64,000 nt of DNA from Taxillus chinensis (taxonomy: Eukaryota; Streptophyta; Magnoliopsida; Santalales; Loranthaceae): assembly GCA_023512835.1 (NCBI GenBank), contig CM042088.1:682001-746000 (forward strand), in the 5' to 3' direction. The notes beneath the pieces were generated by a model. It had not been told where the DNA came from. It saw nothing but the letters and a program-made list of their open reading frames with translations, and did no database searches. The translations under genes and the position numbers were made by a program. Positions 1 to 10,153 of the stretch are shown in pieces (the stretch's first letter is position 1; each line of letters opens with the position of its first letter).

Positions 1-1184
1 TGCGTATTTGGAATGCAGTCGATCTTGGCCGTTCATCCATGGATGGTAGTTGGCAATAATTAATGCGTCATTAATGCGCTCAACTGCTCGGGACAACGCA
101 GTCTTGCTGTACAAACCCTAGCTGACAATATCGCTAATATCGCTAAGTTGTTGTGTTTAGGGTTGTAAGTTTGCCTCGGAGGTAGATGCCTCGTAGGTTC
201 GGTGACTCGAAGATTTCAGTTAGAACCTGTTGAAAGTGGCGAAAGTTTGCTTCAGGCTTTACCACGTTTCTGCGAGTCTATGACTCATATCTTCAAGTCT
301 TCGAGGCTAGAGTTTAGGTTAGATTAGTCTTTTGTGTTAGTCTATTAACTGAAGTCTACGACTCTGTGAGTCTACGACTCTACGAGTCTGTGACTCTTCG
401 GGTCTCTCAGTTTACTATATTTGACTAAGTGGTCTGAAAATCTTCGACTCTACGAGTCTTCAACTTCGCTTTTCTTCCTTAGTATTTCAGAGGCTCATAA
501 ACTAAGTTCCTGTATAGCTACGACCCTTTAGCTACAACTCTCCGTCATCGATCTCCGAGTCTGGAAGTGTTGGCAATTTCTCTATAGTGACTGTCCCTTG
601 AGTCTACGAGTCTACGACTCTACGACCCTTGAGTTATAGCTTCATTTGTTTGCCAGTCTTTATAGCATCGACTCTTTGACCTTCAACCTACGAGTCTACA
701 AGTCCAGTTTTCTTTACACTGTTTGAAGGCTTCGACTCTGCGACTTTCGATCTACGAGTCTACGAGTCCTATTTTCTTAACAGTGTTCGAAGGTTTCGAC
801 CCTACGACTCTACAAGTCTTCGAGTCTAGTGACAATTGAAGTTCTGTTAATTGACTTAAGTATTTATGGGGACTCTACGACTCTACGAGTCATTTAGCTT
901 TGGTTACTGTTCTTAACACTTCTTCGACTCTACGAGTCTCCGAGCTTATTGATACTTACAGTAACACTCTCTTTTCCGTACTATGACTCTACAACCTTCG
1001 ACCCTGGATCTACGAGTCGCAATGTTCTGTCACTGTTTCGCCTCGAGTCTCCAGACTCTACAGGTCTACGAGTCTCATGTCAATACGTCCTATGATAGTT
1101 TCACTTCTACGAATTTTGACTCTTCGACCCTACGACCTTCGGTTCTTCGAGTCTCCAGACTTAGACTATATTTTGGCAGCTTCA
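1..1184. repeat. Degenerate array of the 8-bp unit TCTACGA(C/G)
   Basis: This stretch is dominated by words such as CTACGAGTC, CTACGACTC and CTTCGAGTC. The clearest runs (about 368-395, 600-630, 750-770, 868-892) fit a tandem octamer TCTACGAS, with S alternating between C and G so that GACTC and GAGTC face each other. Between runs the repeat is heavily mutated and mixed with T-rich sequence. It lies just downstream, in minus-strand sense, of the copia gag remnant, where pol would be expected. I see no pol motif in it. Related words occur in the LTR at 4201-4400. Confidence 0.7.
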
Positions 1185-2812
1185 TCAAATCCTATATTTC
1201 CAACAGGAACCAAAGCCAGGTTTAACTCGGATGTCATCCGGCTCAGTCCTAAAGGTAAAGGCTATTTCTCTGGATTTTAGCCACTTGCGATTTATTTCCT
1301 TTTCCTTTTCAAGTTCATTCTCGAGTCTTTTTAAAATAACTTTTAGGCCAGTTAGGTTGGTATTTAGCAGATGATTTTCTGCTCTTAAGTCATGATACCA
1401 AGCCTCTTTACTTCTAAAGTCAGCTATGTCTTTTTCAAGTCTAGCAACAGTAAATTCAAGACGTTTATTCTGACTTTCCATATCTTTGTACATTTGAGTA
1501 ATTATTAGTCTCTCATTCTCTTCATGATCACGTTCAGTAGTAAGAGATTCTAATTTTCTCATGAGCTCAGAGATAGAAGGTACCTCAATATTAGCTATGA
1601 GGCAGATGTTCGGCTTTGGGGTTGGCTCATCGTCAGAGTATTCCTCCTCTTCTTCCAAGCCACTGTCATACTTTGTGACGAACACCTTCCTCTTGTTCTT
1701 GCTGTTGTCTGAGGTGGAGCGTCGGGGAGTAACCTTGTCACTCTTCTCGGCCGTCTTAGATTTGGATTTACAATCCTTGGCCCAGTGACTGGGTTTCCCA
1801 CAGTTGTAGCATTCTTGGGAACTTGACTCCGATCGCTCCTTCCTTCTGGATGATGACGAACCTCTTCTGAATCCTTTTCTGCTTTTCCGTAGGAATCGCT
1901 CGAAGGATTTGACCAAAAGAGCTATTTCTTCTTCAATGTTTAAGTCATAGTTCTTTGACTCTTCCGTATCATCATTTCATTGTATGCTGAAGCACTCTGT
2001 AGCTTTGAAAGTTACCCCCTTTTCTTTCTTGGCTATTTTCTTATCCCGGCCAAATTTTGAACCCGACCTCATGAGTCTGTAGCTCTCCGTATAATTCTTC
2101 AAGGGGAACATACTGCCAGTTCTTGTTGGCTTGCATCTAGAGCTGCTTGGAGTAGTAGCGATCTGGCAAGGAGCGAAAAAACTTATCATTGATTTGGGAT
2201 TGAGAGTAATGCTCATTGATAGTTTTTAGCTCAAGGATGAGCTTGCCGAATCTCCGATAGATGCTTTCGAGGGATTCACCAGGTTTGTGATTAAAGCTCT
2301 TGAAGTTCTGCCTGAGAGCACAGATGATGTTCTGCCTGACTTCCCTCATAGAGGATTGTCAACTTATCCCAAACAGCTCTTGCTTTTGTGCAGCCCTGGA
2401 CGTCCATGAAGGCTTCGGAGTACAAAGACGATGTTACATATGCCAGAGCCTTTTCGCTAGCACACTGCCAGGCTCTTTCATCATGGGTAAGTTTAGCATC
2501 AATCTTTGGCCTTCTTACTTCGTGTTCTCCGATAGTTGTTGGAATCGATATCTCCTGATGAAGACACGGCCACATGAAATGATCATGATAGACCATGAAC
2601 ATCCTTATGCGAGCTTTCTACTGGGAGAGAAGCTCAGGTGTGAACTTGGGAGGTTTAGTCAGAGTGAAACTGGAACTCCGTTGTGGTGGAGCAGCGGCAG
2701 CAGCAGGTTGAGGTGGATTGACATTTTCACTGCTGTTTCGATTTGGGATGGGCTCTTTAGCTCCTCCAGAGTTGAGTCGAGTATTGAACAGCATGCTGCT
2801 TTCTTCGGCCAT
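1185..2812 (-). pseudogene. Ty1/copia gag pseudogene (UBN2-type capsid, zinc knuckle, coiled coil)
   Basis: The minus strand encodes the start of a copia gag, the structural protein that packages element RNA. It begins MAEESSMLF at 2812, has a proline-rich leader, then a capsid-like part (about 2137-2602, with SLPDRYYS near its end), a CX2CX4HX4C zinc knuckle (1770-1811), an acidic stretch (EEEEEYSDDE) and a coiled-coil tail ending in KPGFG near 1215. The frame is interrupted by a TAG after PELLSQ (about 2617), by frame changes near 2300-2350 and 2137, and by a stop after CFSIQ (about 1978). It is a dead copy. A PBS and LTR remnant lie directly upstream, as expected. No protease, integrase or RT follows. 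The family call is from motif order, not a search. Confidence 0.75.
1770..1811 (-). other. CCHC zinc knuckle of the copia gag
   Basis: The codons read CYNCGKPSHWAKDC, a complete CX2CX4HX4C nucleic-acid-binding knuckle. It is followed by a lysine/serine-rich stretch. All four metal ligands are intact although the surrounding frame is broken. Confidence 0.85.
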
Positions 2813-2861
2813 TTCTGAGAGAGAGAAAGAGTGGGATCTCTACTTTGAGCAGGTAGAACTT

Positions 2862-2873
2862 GCTTTGATACCA
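2862..2873 (-). promoter_or_regulatory. Primer binding site (initiator Met tRNA type) of the copia element
   Basis: On the minus strand this reads TGGTATCAAAGC, close to the complement of the 3' end of plant initiator tRNA-Met used to prime reverse transcription. It sits two bases inside the LTR edge at 2876 and about 50 bp upstream of the gag start, the normal order LTR, PBS, leader, gag. Confidence 0.75.
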
Positions 2874-2875
2874 CT

Positions 2876-3232
2876 TGTTGGTCCCTAGGAGCCTAGAGGG
2901 GGGTGAATAGGCTCTTATCGAAAACTCTTTTCTCACTCTTTGGCACTACACTTATCTTGTTAAGAGATATAATCAATGCAAAAGATAAACCAGATAGTGG
3001 AAGTATTTTATTTTATTATTGAAGGATAAGTACAACAAAATAGAAGCAGATTAAAGCTTGAAAAGCCTTTAGATCTACTGCAAAACTCTCTTACACTGTG
3101 TTTTCGAAATGATTCCCACACTAGCCTTTTTAGATCTCAATGAGCTCTTGTACACTTAACTCACGAACGATCTTGTTCTTTTTTTTAATATGTACAAGTG
3201 TTACAATATATATAGAAATATCCTTTAGAGAT
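2876..3232 (-). mobile_element. Partial 5' LTR of the copia element
   Basis: The LTR edge next to the PBS reads TGTTGGTCCCTAGG on the plus strand, so on the minus strand the LTR ends in CCAACA. Sequence to 3232 is A/T-rich, without frames, and is cut by the plus-strand LTR at 3233. The distal end cannot be placed, and no second copia LTR is in the window. Confidence 0.5.
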
Positions 3233-5633
3233 TGTAAAGACTCATATTTGGGTAGTTTTAAGAGATAGTCTTTTTTATGGGAATGCAACTATCTGGACGG
3301 TAGTGTAGTCGTCGATGTGAGCATTTTGACTTTACTTGGGCCCGATTCCAAGTCGGGGCCCCATTTTACCCGATTGTTGACTTTTCGGGGTTTATTGGTT
3401 GACTTTGCGTTTGGTCGGTCATTTGGGTGTAATAATATCTGTTTAGTGTTGTGCTCGTCATTTCGAGCATTTTGACTGTAATTTGACTCAATTTGGAGTT
3501 CGGGACCTTGGAGGTCAATTATTGACTAGGTCAATGATTAACTAGGTCAGTTATTGGTCAATGACTGGCAGAAATATAAATAGTAGGAAAAGAAAGAGCT
3601 TTCACTTTACGCTATCACATTTGTGCGTTTGAGAGAGAGAGAGAGAGCTTGGAAGCTTGAAGCCTTGGCGCGATTTGGGTTCGTGGAGTTCAAAGAATCA
3701 CTCTAGGTAGGTGTCCTTAAACTCCTTATCTTGATTCTGTTTTGGATCTGCACGAATTTATGATGATTTATGAAACTGAGCATGAACCCTAGATTTTGGG
3801 GGAAATCTAATTCTGGGTTAGATCTAATGGTTTAGCATAAGATCTATGGTTAAGAACTGATTTAGATCATTGTAGAGATGTGTTTCTGTGATTTTGGTGG
3901 TGTATAACGATGTATTCCAGGATGTTTGAGAAGTCAACCACGGAAATCTGGGTATAGATCTAGATTTATCGAATCTGCAATTATATGTGCGTATTTCTGT
4001 TGTTACTGTGCGATTTAGAGGCATTCTGGATGCATTTTTAGGTAGATATAGTCGTCTATTGCGTAAAACGTGTGTTTGGGAGCGTCTGGGGGTTGCTGGG
4101 TTTGGTTCCAGACGAAGAATAGGCAAAAACGATGATGAACAGTACCCTGGGCGCGTTACTGGGTCGAACTGACGAAAATCCGAAGTTCTGCGTCGTAGGG
4201 TCGTAGTTCGTAGACTCGTAGTTCGTAGACCCGTAGTTCATAGACTCATAGTTCGTAGACTCGTAGTTCGAAGGTTCGTAGTTTGAAGGTTCATAGTTCG
4301 TAGTTCATAGTCCGAAGGTCGAAGATCCAAGACCGGCTTCGAGTCTTCGAGGCGCGCTACGTAGCTACGAGTCGCAGCTCCAGCTACGAGTCTCCGAAGC
4401 TCACAGCAGTTCCGCGTTACGAGTCGCAGCACCAACAGTGTAATTGGACACTGGATTGCACTAGACTGGACTATTTACATTGTAACCCATAAAGTATTAC
4501 TTAAGTTACAATGTAAATAATGAAATACCCCCTTTTGGATTCAAAGAAAAATACTAGAAAAATTAATTCCCACTCCTTCAAAATGTGAAAATTGGGATTT
4601 AGTGTAAAATCTCGGAAAAATCCAATTTTTCGTAGAGGTGAATTTTTGGAAAGTGGGGTTAGACATCTCAGAAAAATCCCCAAAAATTAGATTATCTTAG
4701 TTATGCTATGGGAACCCAATGCCAGGACTTTTTATTTCAACAAAATAGCTGATATGGGTATCTCCTTCCTTAGTTAAGGAATGAGGATCTACTTGTGAAG
4801 ACTGGCTACAGTTCTAAAGGGAGTGTTGTACACCTTAAGACCATATTGGTGTTGGTATGTTGGGTTGCGAATTTGGGACTTGGGTTCCATGACTTGTTGG
4901 GTTCTCACCGTGATGCACCGATGGTGCTATGTGGTTGATGTGGCAGGCATATACGCCGATGGCAGGCCTGTGTGGCGACTGTGGCTGGGCATATTGCGCT
5001 GTGGACAAGCTAAGGCCTCAGTTGAGCCGTTGAGCTCGTGGAGCTAGGGCTGAGTGCCCTGAGCTGGGATCCCGTGGAGGATTGTGGACAAACTGTCCTG
5101 TGTGGGCAGGTTGGGTCCTGATGTTTGTTTGCAGGCTGAGTCTTGATGATTGTGCACACTACATAGTGCACGAGTACACAGAGCATGTAGTATAGACTTG
5201 TATGTTTGTATGATGTGGAGTGTTGGGGTCACCTACTGAGCTTGTCGCTCACCCCTACTTGTTGTTTAGCTTTTTTAGGTGTGACCCGAGACTAGTGGAG
5301 GACTTTCTTCCAGGAGGACGCCATTACTCTGATGTATGATACAGTATTATATTCTATATTGTTTTATGTGATATCCCGGACATGGGTCCGTGGACAGTTG
5401 TATTTGCATACTGTTTGTGATGTGATGTCTATATGTTTGTTTGACTCATTGTATGCATGATGATATATGGGAAAGTACAGGATTACCCTTGATGTATGGC
5501 TGTACAGGGTTGCATATTTGAGACAGCACCCGCAGTCCATTGGTGCTAGTCACCAACCCCTTGACCTATCGGGTGCGGGCAAGGGGAAGTCATGTACCCG
5601 GTTCCGGGTTCCCTGGAATTCGGGGGCGTGACA
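3233..5633 (+). mobile_element. Solo LTR of the OUT chromovirus family, plus orientation
   Basis: It starts TGTAAAGACTC and ends GGGGGCGTGACA, the reverse complement of the OUT LTR ends (TGTCACGCCCCC and GAGTCTTTACA). Homology covers the full length, including the spacer CGAAATGAC region, a TATA-like ATATAAATAG near 3577 and a short GA run near 3630. No PBS follows it and no purine tract precedes it, so it appears solo. The five flanking bases differ (GAGAT left, GCCAT right), so it may be old, or the product of recombination between elements. Its internal minisatellite differs from those of the other copies. Confidence 0.75.
4201..4275 (+). repeat. 15-bp minisatellite inside the solo LTR
   Basis: Five adjacent 15-bp units match TCGTAGTTCGTAGAC with zero to four changes each (4201, 4216, 4231, 4246, 4261). 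Degenerate copies continue to about 4320. The homologous place in the OUT LTRs instead holds repeats built on ATCCGGACTA, so this LTR position turns over repeat sequence. Confidence 0.85.
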
Positions 5634-6476
5634 GCCATATATCATCATGCAACCATGTCACGCCCCCAAATTTCAGGGAACCCGAAACTAGGAACATGAC
5701 TTCCCCTTGCCCGCACCCGAAAGGTCAAGGGGTTGGTGACTAGCACCAATGGAGACTACACCGCAGGTGCTATCTCAAATATGCAACCCTGTACAGTCAT
5801 ACATTAAGGGTAATCCTGTACTTTCTCATATATTATCATGCATACAATGAGTCGAACAGTCATACAGACACCACATCACAAATAGTATGCAAATACAACT
5901 GTCCACGGACCCATGTTCGGGATATCACACAAAATAATACAGAAAGAGATAAGCAACAAGTAGGGGTCACACCTAAAAAGTCCATACATCAGAACAGTGG
6001 GCGTCCTCCTGGAAGAAAGTCCTCCACTAGTCTCGGGTCACACCTAAAAAGAGATAAGCAACAAGTAGGGGTGAGCGACAAGCTCAGTAGGTGACCCCAA
6101 CACTCCACATCATGCAAATATACAAGTCTATACTACATGCTCTGTGTACTCGTGCACTGTGTAGTGTGCACAATCATCAGGACTCAGCCTGCAAACAAAC
6201 ATCAGGACCTAGCCTGCCCACACAGGACAGCTTGTCCATAATCCTCCATGGGATCCCAGCTCAGGGCACTCAGCCCTAGCTCCACGAGCTCAACGGCTTA
6301 ACTCAGGCCTTAGCCTATCCACAGCGCAATATGCCCGGCCACAGTCGCCACACAGGCCTACCATCAGTGCATATGCCTGCCACGTCAACCACATAGCACC
6401 ATCGGTGCACCACGGTGAGAACCTAAACAAGTCACAGAGTCCATGCCCCAATACCTCACACCAATATACTAACATT
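4830..6476. repeat. Large inverted repeat formed by two head-to-head LTR ends
   Basis: The left arm (about 4830-5633) is the end of the plus-strand solo LTR. The right arm (5656-6476) is the start of the minus-strand OUT 3' LTR. They face each other across only 22 bp (5634-5655). The arms are similar but not identical, so they look like two separate insertions rather than a recent palindromic duplication. Confidence 0.8.
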
Positions 6477-6713
6477 GGTATTGTCACGCCCCAATTTCCT
6501 TCCACTTGGAAATGAGTAGTGACTGCCCATGCCCGCACCCGAAGGGACAAGGGGTTGGTGCAAGCACCTTAAAAGGACTTCTAGCACGGGTGCTGTCCCA
6601 AACCTGCACAATCAGGCTAACATGCCAAGGGGCATGCTCCTGCTCCCAAACCATGCACACAAACACAAATTGAATAACAACATCTCATTTTATTTCATTT
6701 CAAAGACTAACTG

Positions 6714-6719
6714 TTTATT
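6714..6719 (-). terminator. Putative polyadenylation signal of the IN LTR
   Basis: AATAAA on the minus strand, about 1.27 kb downstream of the TATA box. The same motif sits at the equivalent place in the 17132-18951 LTR (17299-17304) and in the CHIM LTR (29382-29387), in each case within about 170-240 bp of the LTR end. Conservation of position supports it. Confidence 0.5.
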
Positions 6720-7496
6720 ACAACCCAGTCGGGGAAAAACCCCTATGAAGCCATCAATAAAACCAAACCAAAATCCAAACACATAAAACCAAACTACAAC
6801 AAAGGAAATAATATAAAACTTTCAGCCTCAGGGGCCTAGCTCCTCAGCCTTCACCTACGGCCTGCTAAACCCTGCAAAAGAACAGTTTATAGGAGGGGTG
6901 AGCAAACCACGGCTCGGTAGGGATCCGGTCTCCCCGGACCCGTCCCGCTCTACAACATGCATGATATGTGTATGCTTGTGCTCGTGTCGTGCCTAAGGCT
7001 AACGCGATAAAACATCACCCAGGAAACACTCTTTACCTGAACCCGCACCGAAGGGCAGAGGACACCCCGCCACCACGGCGACATGACATACCACATTCAG
7101 GCGAATGTTGCATGGACACCAATGCAACATTTTCCACCCGAGTCGATATGGTCAACCACCTCCTCGGGCGCCATACCTACCCTCAGGAATGGGTGTAGAC
7201 TTAGCCCACCGTCGTGAGTGCTACACCGAGACTCAGGACCACGTCCTGGCCAAATCTCAAAGGGGTCCGGCTATTGTGCATGGCCCATATCTCGGCTCAA
7301 TCTCAAACAGATCAACGAAACGATAACATTACATCTCAACATGTAAACTCGGCACATCATTTACACTTTATCTCGAAAGGACCAACATGGTCGGATACAA
7401 GCCACACATATCAGCCTCATAGGCTTAAAATCAAATACAAATCAAACACAAGACACACCAATCACACGGGTATATCATCAAACACCCATATACAAG

Positions 7497-7645
7497 GTCT
7501 CACAGGCACTATATTGAATACATGGCATGCGGGCCTCACGGACATTTCATCAAACACATAGTGTGCGAGGCCTCACGACATTTCATCAAACACATGGTGT
7601 GCAGGCCTCACAGATATTTCATCAAACACATGGTGGGCATAAACA
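7497..7645 (-). repeat. 36-bp minisatellite in the IN 3' LTR
   Basis: About four units of roughly 36 bp, each containing CCTCACGGACATTTCATC followed by AAACACATGGTGTG with small variation. The same array is at 14985-15128 in the 5' LTR and 42357-42500 in copy B. Confidence 0.85.
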
Positions 7646-7710
7646 AACCCAAGAAAATCCTCAGGCCAAATTAACATCAGAATCAACAAAACATGCCACT
7701 GAAGGCCAAC

Positions 7711-7740
7711 ATCCATATAGGAGATCACACCTATATGGAT
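7711..7740 (-). promoter_or_regulatory. 11-bp-stem hairpin conserved in the chromovirus LTRs
   Basis: ATCCATATAGG and CCTATATGGAT form a perfect 11-bp stem around the 8-base loop AGATCACA. It lies downstream of the predicted transcription start, so it would be in the RNA leader. The same hairpin is found in five other LTR contexts in the window. Confidence 0.85.
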
Positions 7741-7743
7741 TTA

Positions 7744-7765
7744 TATATATATATATATATATATA
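7744..7765. repeat. (AT)n microsatellite at the left edge of the duplicated block
   Basis: A pure TA run directly after the hairpin. Copy B of the 27.4-kb block begins within this run, so the duplication breakpoint is inside it. Confidence 0.9.
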
Positions 7766-7884
7766 GGTGAATATCCTAAAACAGAGGAGAGTTAGGAGAA
7801 CATGAACCCCTACCTCAGGCTTTTGTCCTAACCTCCACGCTAGACAGCTCCCAACGACGCGAACCACCACGGCAAATCGCCCAG

Positions 7885-7887
<3 letters not shown>

Positions 7888-7922
<35 letters not shown>
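7888..7922. repeat. (CT)n microsatellite of the IN 3' LTR leader
   Basis: Pure CT run, GA in element sense, about 60-95 bp downstream of the TATA box. Equivalent runs are at 15373-15425, 18248-18290, 28252-28282, 35294-35332, 42750-42805, 45630-45671, 55625-55653 and 63822-63890. Confidence 0.95.
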
Positions 7923-7924
<2 letters not shown>

Positions 7925-7982
7925 GGCGGCCAAGAGCAGCAAAAGGGACACAAGAACCCTAAACTCAAACTCAAGCCCTCAT

Positions 7983-7988
7983 TATATA
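7983..7988 (-). promoter_or_regulatory. TATA box of the IN LTR promoter
   Basis: On the minus strand the context is TCTATATAATGAG. It is just downstream of two ACGT-core palindromes and upstream of the GA run. The same order occurs in the 17132 LTR (18347-18352), the CHIM LTR (about 28182) and the LTR at 63 kb. Confidence 0.65.
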
Positions 7989-8000
7989 GACACTACCCAC

Positions 8001-8058
8001 ATCAAAACGACGTAGTTTTGATTAAGTAAACCCAGGATCAAAACGACGTAGTTTTGAT
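8001..8058 (-). promoter_or_regulatory. Two ACGT-core palindromes upstream of the TATA box
   Basis: Two 22-bp near-palindromes (8001-8022, 8037-8058), each with arms ATCAAAAC and GTTTTGAT around GACGTA. ACGT is the core of plant bZIP sites. Placement right upstream of TATA suggests a promoter element; binding is inferred. Confidence 0.7.
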
Positions 8059-8189
8059 CACACAAGTTAGCACCTTTCCGCACCCATATAGGCCAAAATA
8101 CTCAGAATTTCAACATGGTCCTTTGGAGAAAGATCATTAGAATGTCAAAACCAAGGGAACCATGCAAAAATATGGCTGCACGCCAATTT

Positions 8190-8214
8190 GCACGTGAATT
8201 CCCAATTCACGTGC
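8190..8214. promoter_or_regulatory. Perfect inverted repeat with G-box cores in the IN LTR
   Basis: Arms GCACGTGAATT and AATTCACGTGC separated by CCC. Each arm contains CACGTG. A second pair with 8-bp arms is at 8290-8317. In the 17132 and CHIM LTRs the equivalent repeat has arms ACGCCAATT and AATTGGCGT instead. Confidence 0.75.
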
Positions 8215-8500
8215 AACTCCAAATGGACTCCAAATGCTCTCAAACTTCACCCCTAGCCTCCTTGCATCATTTAGAAGACAATCACACTTGCACGTGAATT
8301 GGACCCATATCACGTGCACCTCACATACACGTCTGTTTGGCCTGAAACTTCTGTGGTAGATAGAGGACATCATTCTAAGCATCTTTCCTTTTGCACGTGA
8401 ATTCATTTGAGCCCATTCACTAGGTGAAAATCTAGAAAAACTCTACTCAGAAGGCAAAACTATGACTAACTGTGACTAACTCAAGGTACGGGTCCTTACA

Positions 8501-8516
8501 TCCTCTCCCCCTTAAG
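8501..8516 (-). promoter_or_regulatory. Polypurine tract of IN
   Basis: On the minus strand CTTAAGGGGGAGAGGA directly precedes the 3' LTR, the position of the plus-strand primer. A related sequence with the same TTCGAGGACGAA neighbour occurs again at the pol stop near 8700-8735. Confidence 0.8.
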
Positions 8517-8715
8517 ACTTTTCGTCCTCGAAAAGAAAAGGTGGAATGAAAGAAAACAATCACAACCAAAGCATAGGCCTCTAACACCCACTAGCACAAA
8601 TTAATACACAACAAAGCACAAATTATTTCACACATTTATACACTCTACATGGTCATAACTAGTTGGGCAAGTACCTGATTATGTTGAAGTTTGATGCTTG
8701 CCCTCCTCCCCTCCT

Positions 8716-8982
8716 TCAGAGTTGTTCGTCCTCGAACAAATCAGGATAATGAGCACGCATCTCAGTCTCACATTCCCAGGTCTCTTCCTCCAGCCCTCGG
8801 TGTTGCCACAACACCCGAACCAACGGAATAGTCTTACCTCGCAGCTGCTTCTCGCGCCTATCTACAATACGGATGGGGGCCTCGACAACCGACACATCCT
8901 CTCCAAGATCCAGGGTACCCCAATCTAGCACGTGTGCGGGATCCGGATGATATTTCCGCAATCGGGGATACATGGAAAACAT
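8716..8982 (-). pseudogene. IN chromodomain-like C-terminus
   Basis: Continuous 88-codon frame. After the integrase it reads LRKYHPDPAHVLDW, a linker, IRIVDRREKQLRGK, then IPLVRVLWQHRGLEEETWE and YPDLFEDEQL with a stop. This is the Tekay/Del type tail, thought to steer integration to chromatin. The upstream join (VFHV to MYPRLRKYHP) is broken by a frameshift near 8985. Confidence 0.8.
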
Positions 8983-9996
8983 TATGAACTCTGCTCAAAC
9001 TAGGTGGTAACGCCAACCGATAAGCAACAGGTCCAACTCTGCTCAAAATCTCGAACGGTCCAATGTACCGAGGGGACAACTTGGACCCAGTCCCAAATCT
9101 CTTATGCCCTCTCCGTGGAGAAACACGAAGGAATACGTGGTATCCCACCAAAAACTCCAACGGTCGGCGTCGGCGATCTGCATAAGACTTCGTGCGCTTG
9201 AGTATAAGAAGGCGTTGCCGAATCAGTGAACTTTTGCCGTAGCCTCCTGGACCAATTGAGGTCCTAACATAGCTGCCTCTCCAGCTCGCCCAACATAATG
9301 GAGACCGGCACGGTCGGCCATACAATGCCTCAAATGGGGCCATCCCAATCGAAGACCGGTAACGTTATTATAGGCAAACTCCACCAAGAGGAAGGTGGGA
9401 AGCCCATGATCCTCCAAAATCAAGTACACAAGCCCTCAACAAGTCTTCCAATGTTTGAATGGTCCTCTCGGACTGACCATCGGTCTCGGGATGGAATGCG
9501 GTACTCAAATTAAGTTGGGTTCCCAATGCTTCCTGCAGACCTCCCCAAAACCGGGATGTAAACCGCGCATCCCTGTCCGAAACAATAGACAAGGGCACTC
9601 CGTGCAAGCGGACAATCTCATCAACATACAACTGGCTTAACGTGCCGATAGAGTCGCGCTCTCGAATTGCCAAGAAATGGGCTGACTTAGTTAAGCGGTC
9701 CACTATGACCCAAATCATGTCCTTTCTCCCGAAGTGGTAGGAAGTCCCGTCACGAAGTCCATGGTAATATGCTCCCACTTCCACTCGGCTACAGGTAAAG
9801 GCTGCAATTGACCGGCGGGTCGTTGGTGTTCTGCCTTCACTTGCCGACGGGTAAGGCACCTGGAAACAAATTCTGCTACGCTCCGTTTCAGCCCCGGCCA
9901 CCAGAACTGTGCGCGAACGGCATGATACATCTTAGTTCCTCCTGGATGTACAGCCAAACGGGAATGATGAAATTCCCTCAGCACATCCTCACGCAA
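8983..9996 (-). pseudogene. IN integrase (zinc, catalytic core, C-terminal parts)
   Basis: 9715-9996 holds the HHCC domain (HHSRLAVHPGG, FWWPGLK), with the last CXXC reading CLTR, so one zinc ligand is lost here. The core follows in another frame: [35 protein letters not shown] and [18 protein letters not shown], giving the D, D and E catalytic residues. 8983-9343 continues FEALYGRPCRSPLCW, KSYADRRRRPLEF, FLRVSPRRGHKRFG, GPFEILSRVGPVAY. At least three frame changes occur. Confidence 0.82.
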
Positions 9997-10153
9997 GGGA
10001 GGTGGTACTATCGACGCCCTCGAAATTTCAGCTCATGCTCAACTCCTTCGTCCGGTCCTCGACGGCTCTCCGGCCTCTATCTCGGGCCCGGATCACCTCA
10101 CGATCCACGTCGCCTAACTGTCCCTCACGGACACGCTGATACAACTCCTGGTA

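Larger units (their letters stand above)
6482..8500 (-). repeat. IN 3' LTR (2.0 kb)
   Basis: Nearly identical to 13967-15991. In minus sense, from 8500 leftwards: paired inverted repeats (8290-8317, 8190-8214), two ACGT-core palindromes (8001-8058), a TATA box (7983-7988), a GA run (7888-7922), an AT run and hairpin (7711-7765), a 36-bp minisatellite (7497-7645) and an AATAAA signal (6714-6719). The tandem duplication described elsewhere starts inside it at 7759. Confidence 0.92.

Noticed and set aside
1..1184. Centromeric satellite monomer
   Set aside because: The unit is an 8-bp degenerate word rather than a 150-180 bp monomer, and it adjoins a copia remnant.
3233..5633. Complete plus-strand element rather than a solo LTR
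   Set aside because: No PBS follows 5633 and no polypurine tract precedes 3233; no internal sequence of that orientation adjoins it.
7497..7645. Regularly spaced repeats resembling a CRISPR array
   Set aside because: The units are continuous minisatellites with no unique spacers, within an LTR of a plant retrotransposon; the same array occurs in the partner LTR.
7661..7951. Frames rich in Arg-Glu, Ser-Leu or Tyr-Ile repeats near each LTR leader
   Set aside because: They are translations of the (CT)n and (AT)n microsatellites and have no support as proteins.
8858..9343. Possible independent gene for a basic protein
   Set aside because: It is the integrase C-terminal part of the IN polyprotein in another frame after a frameshift.
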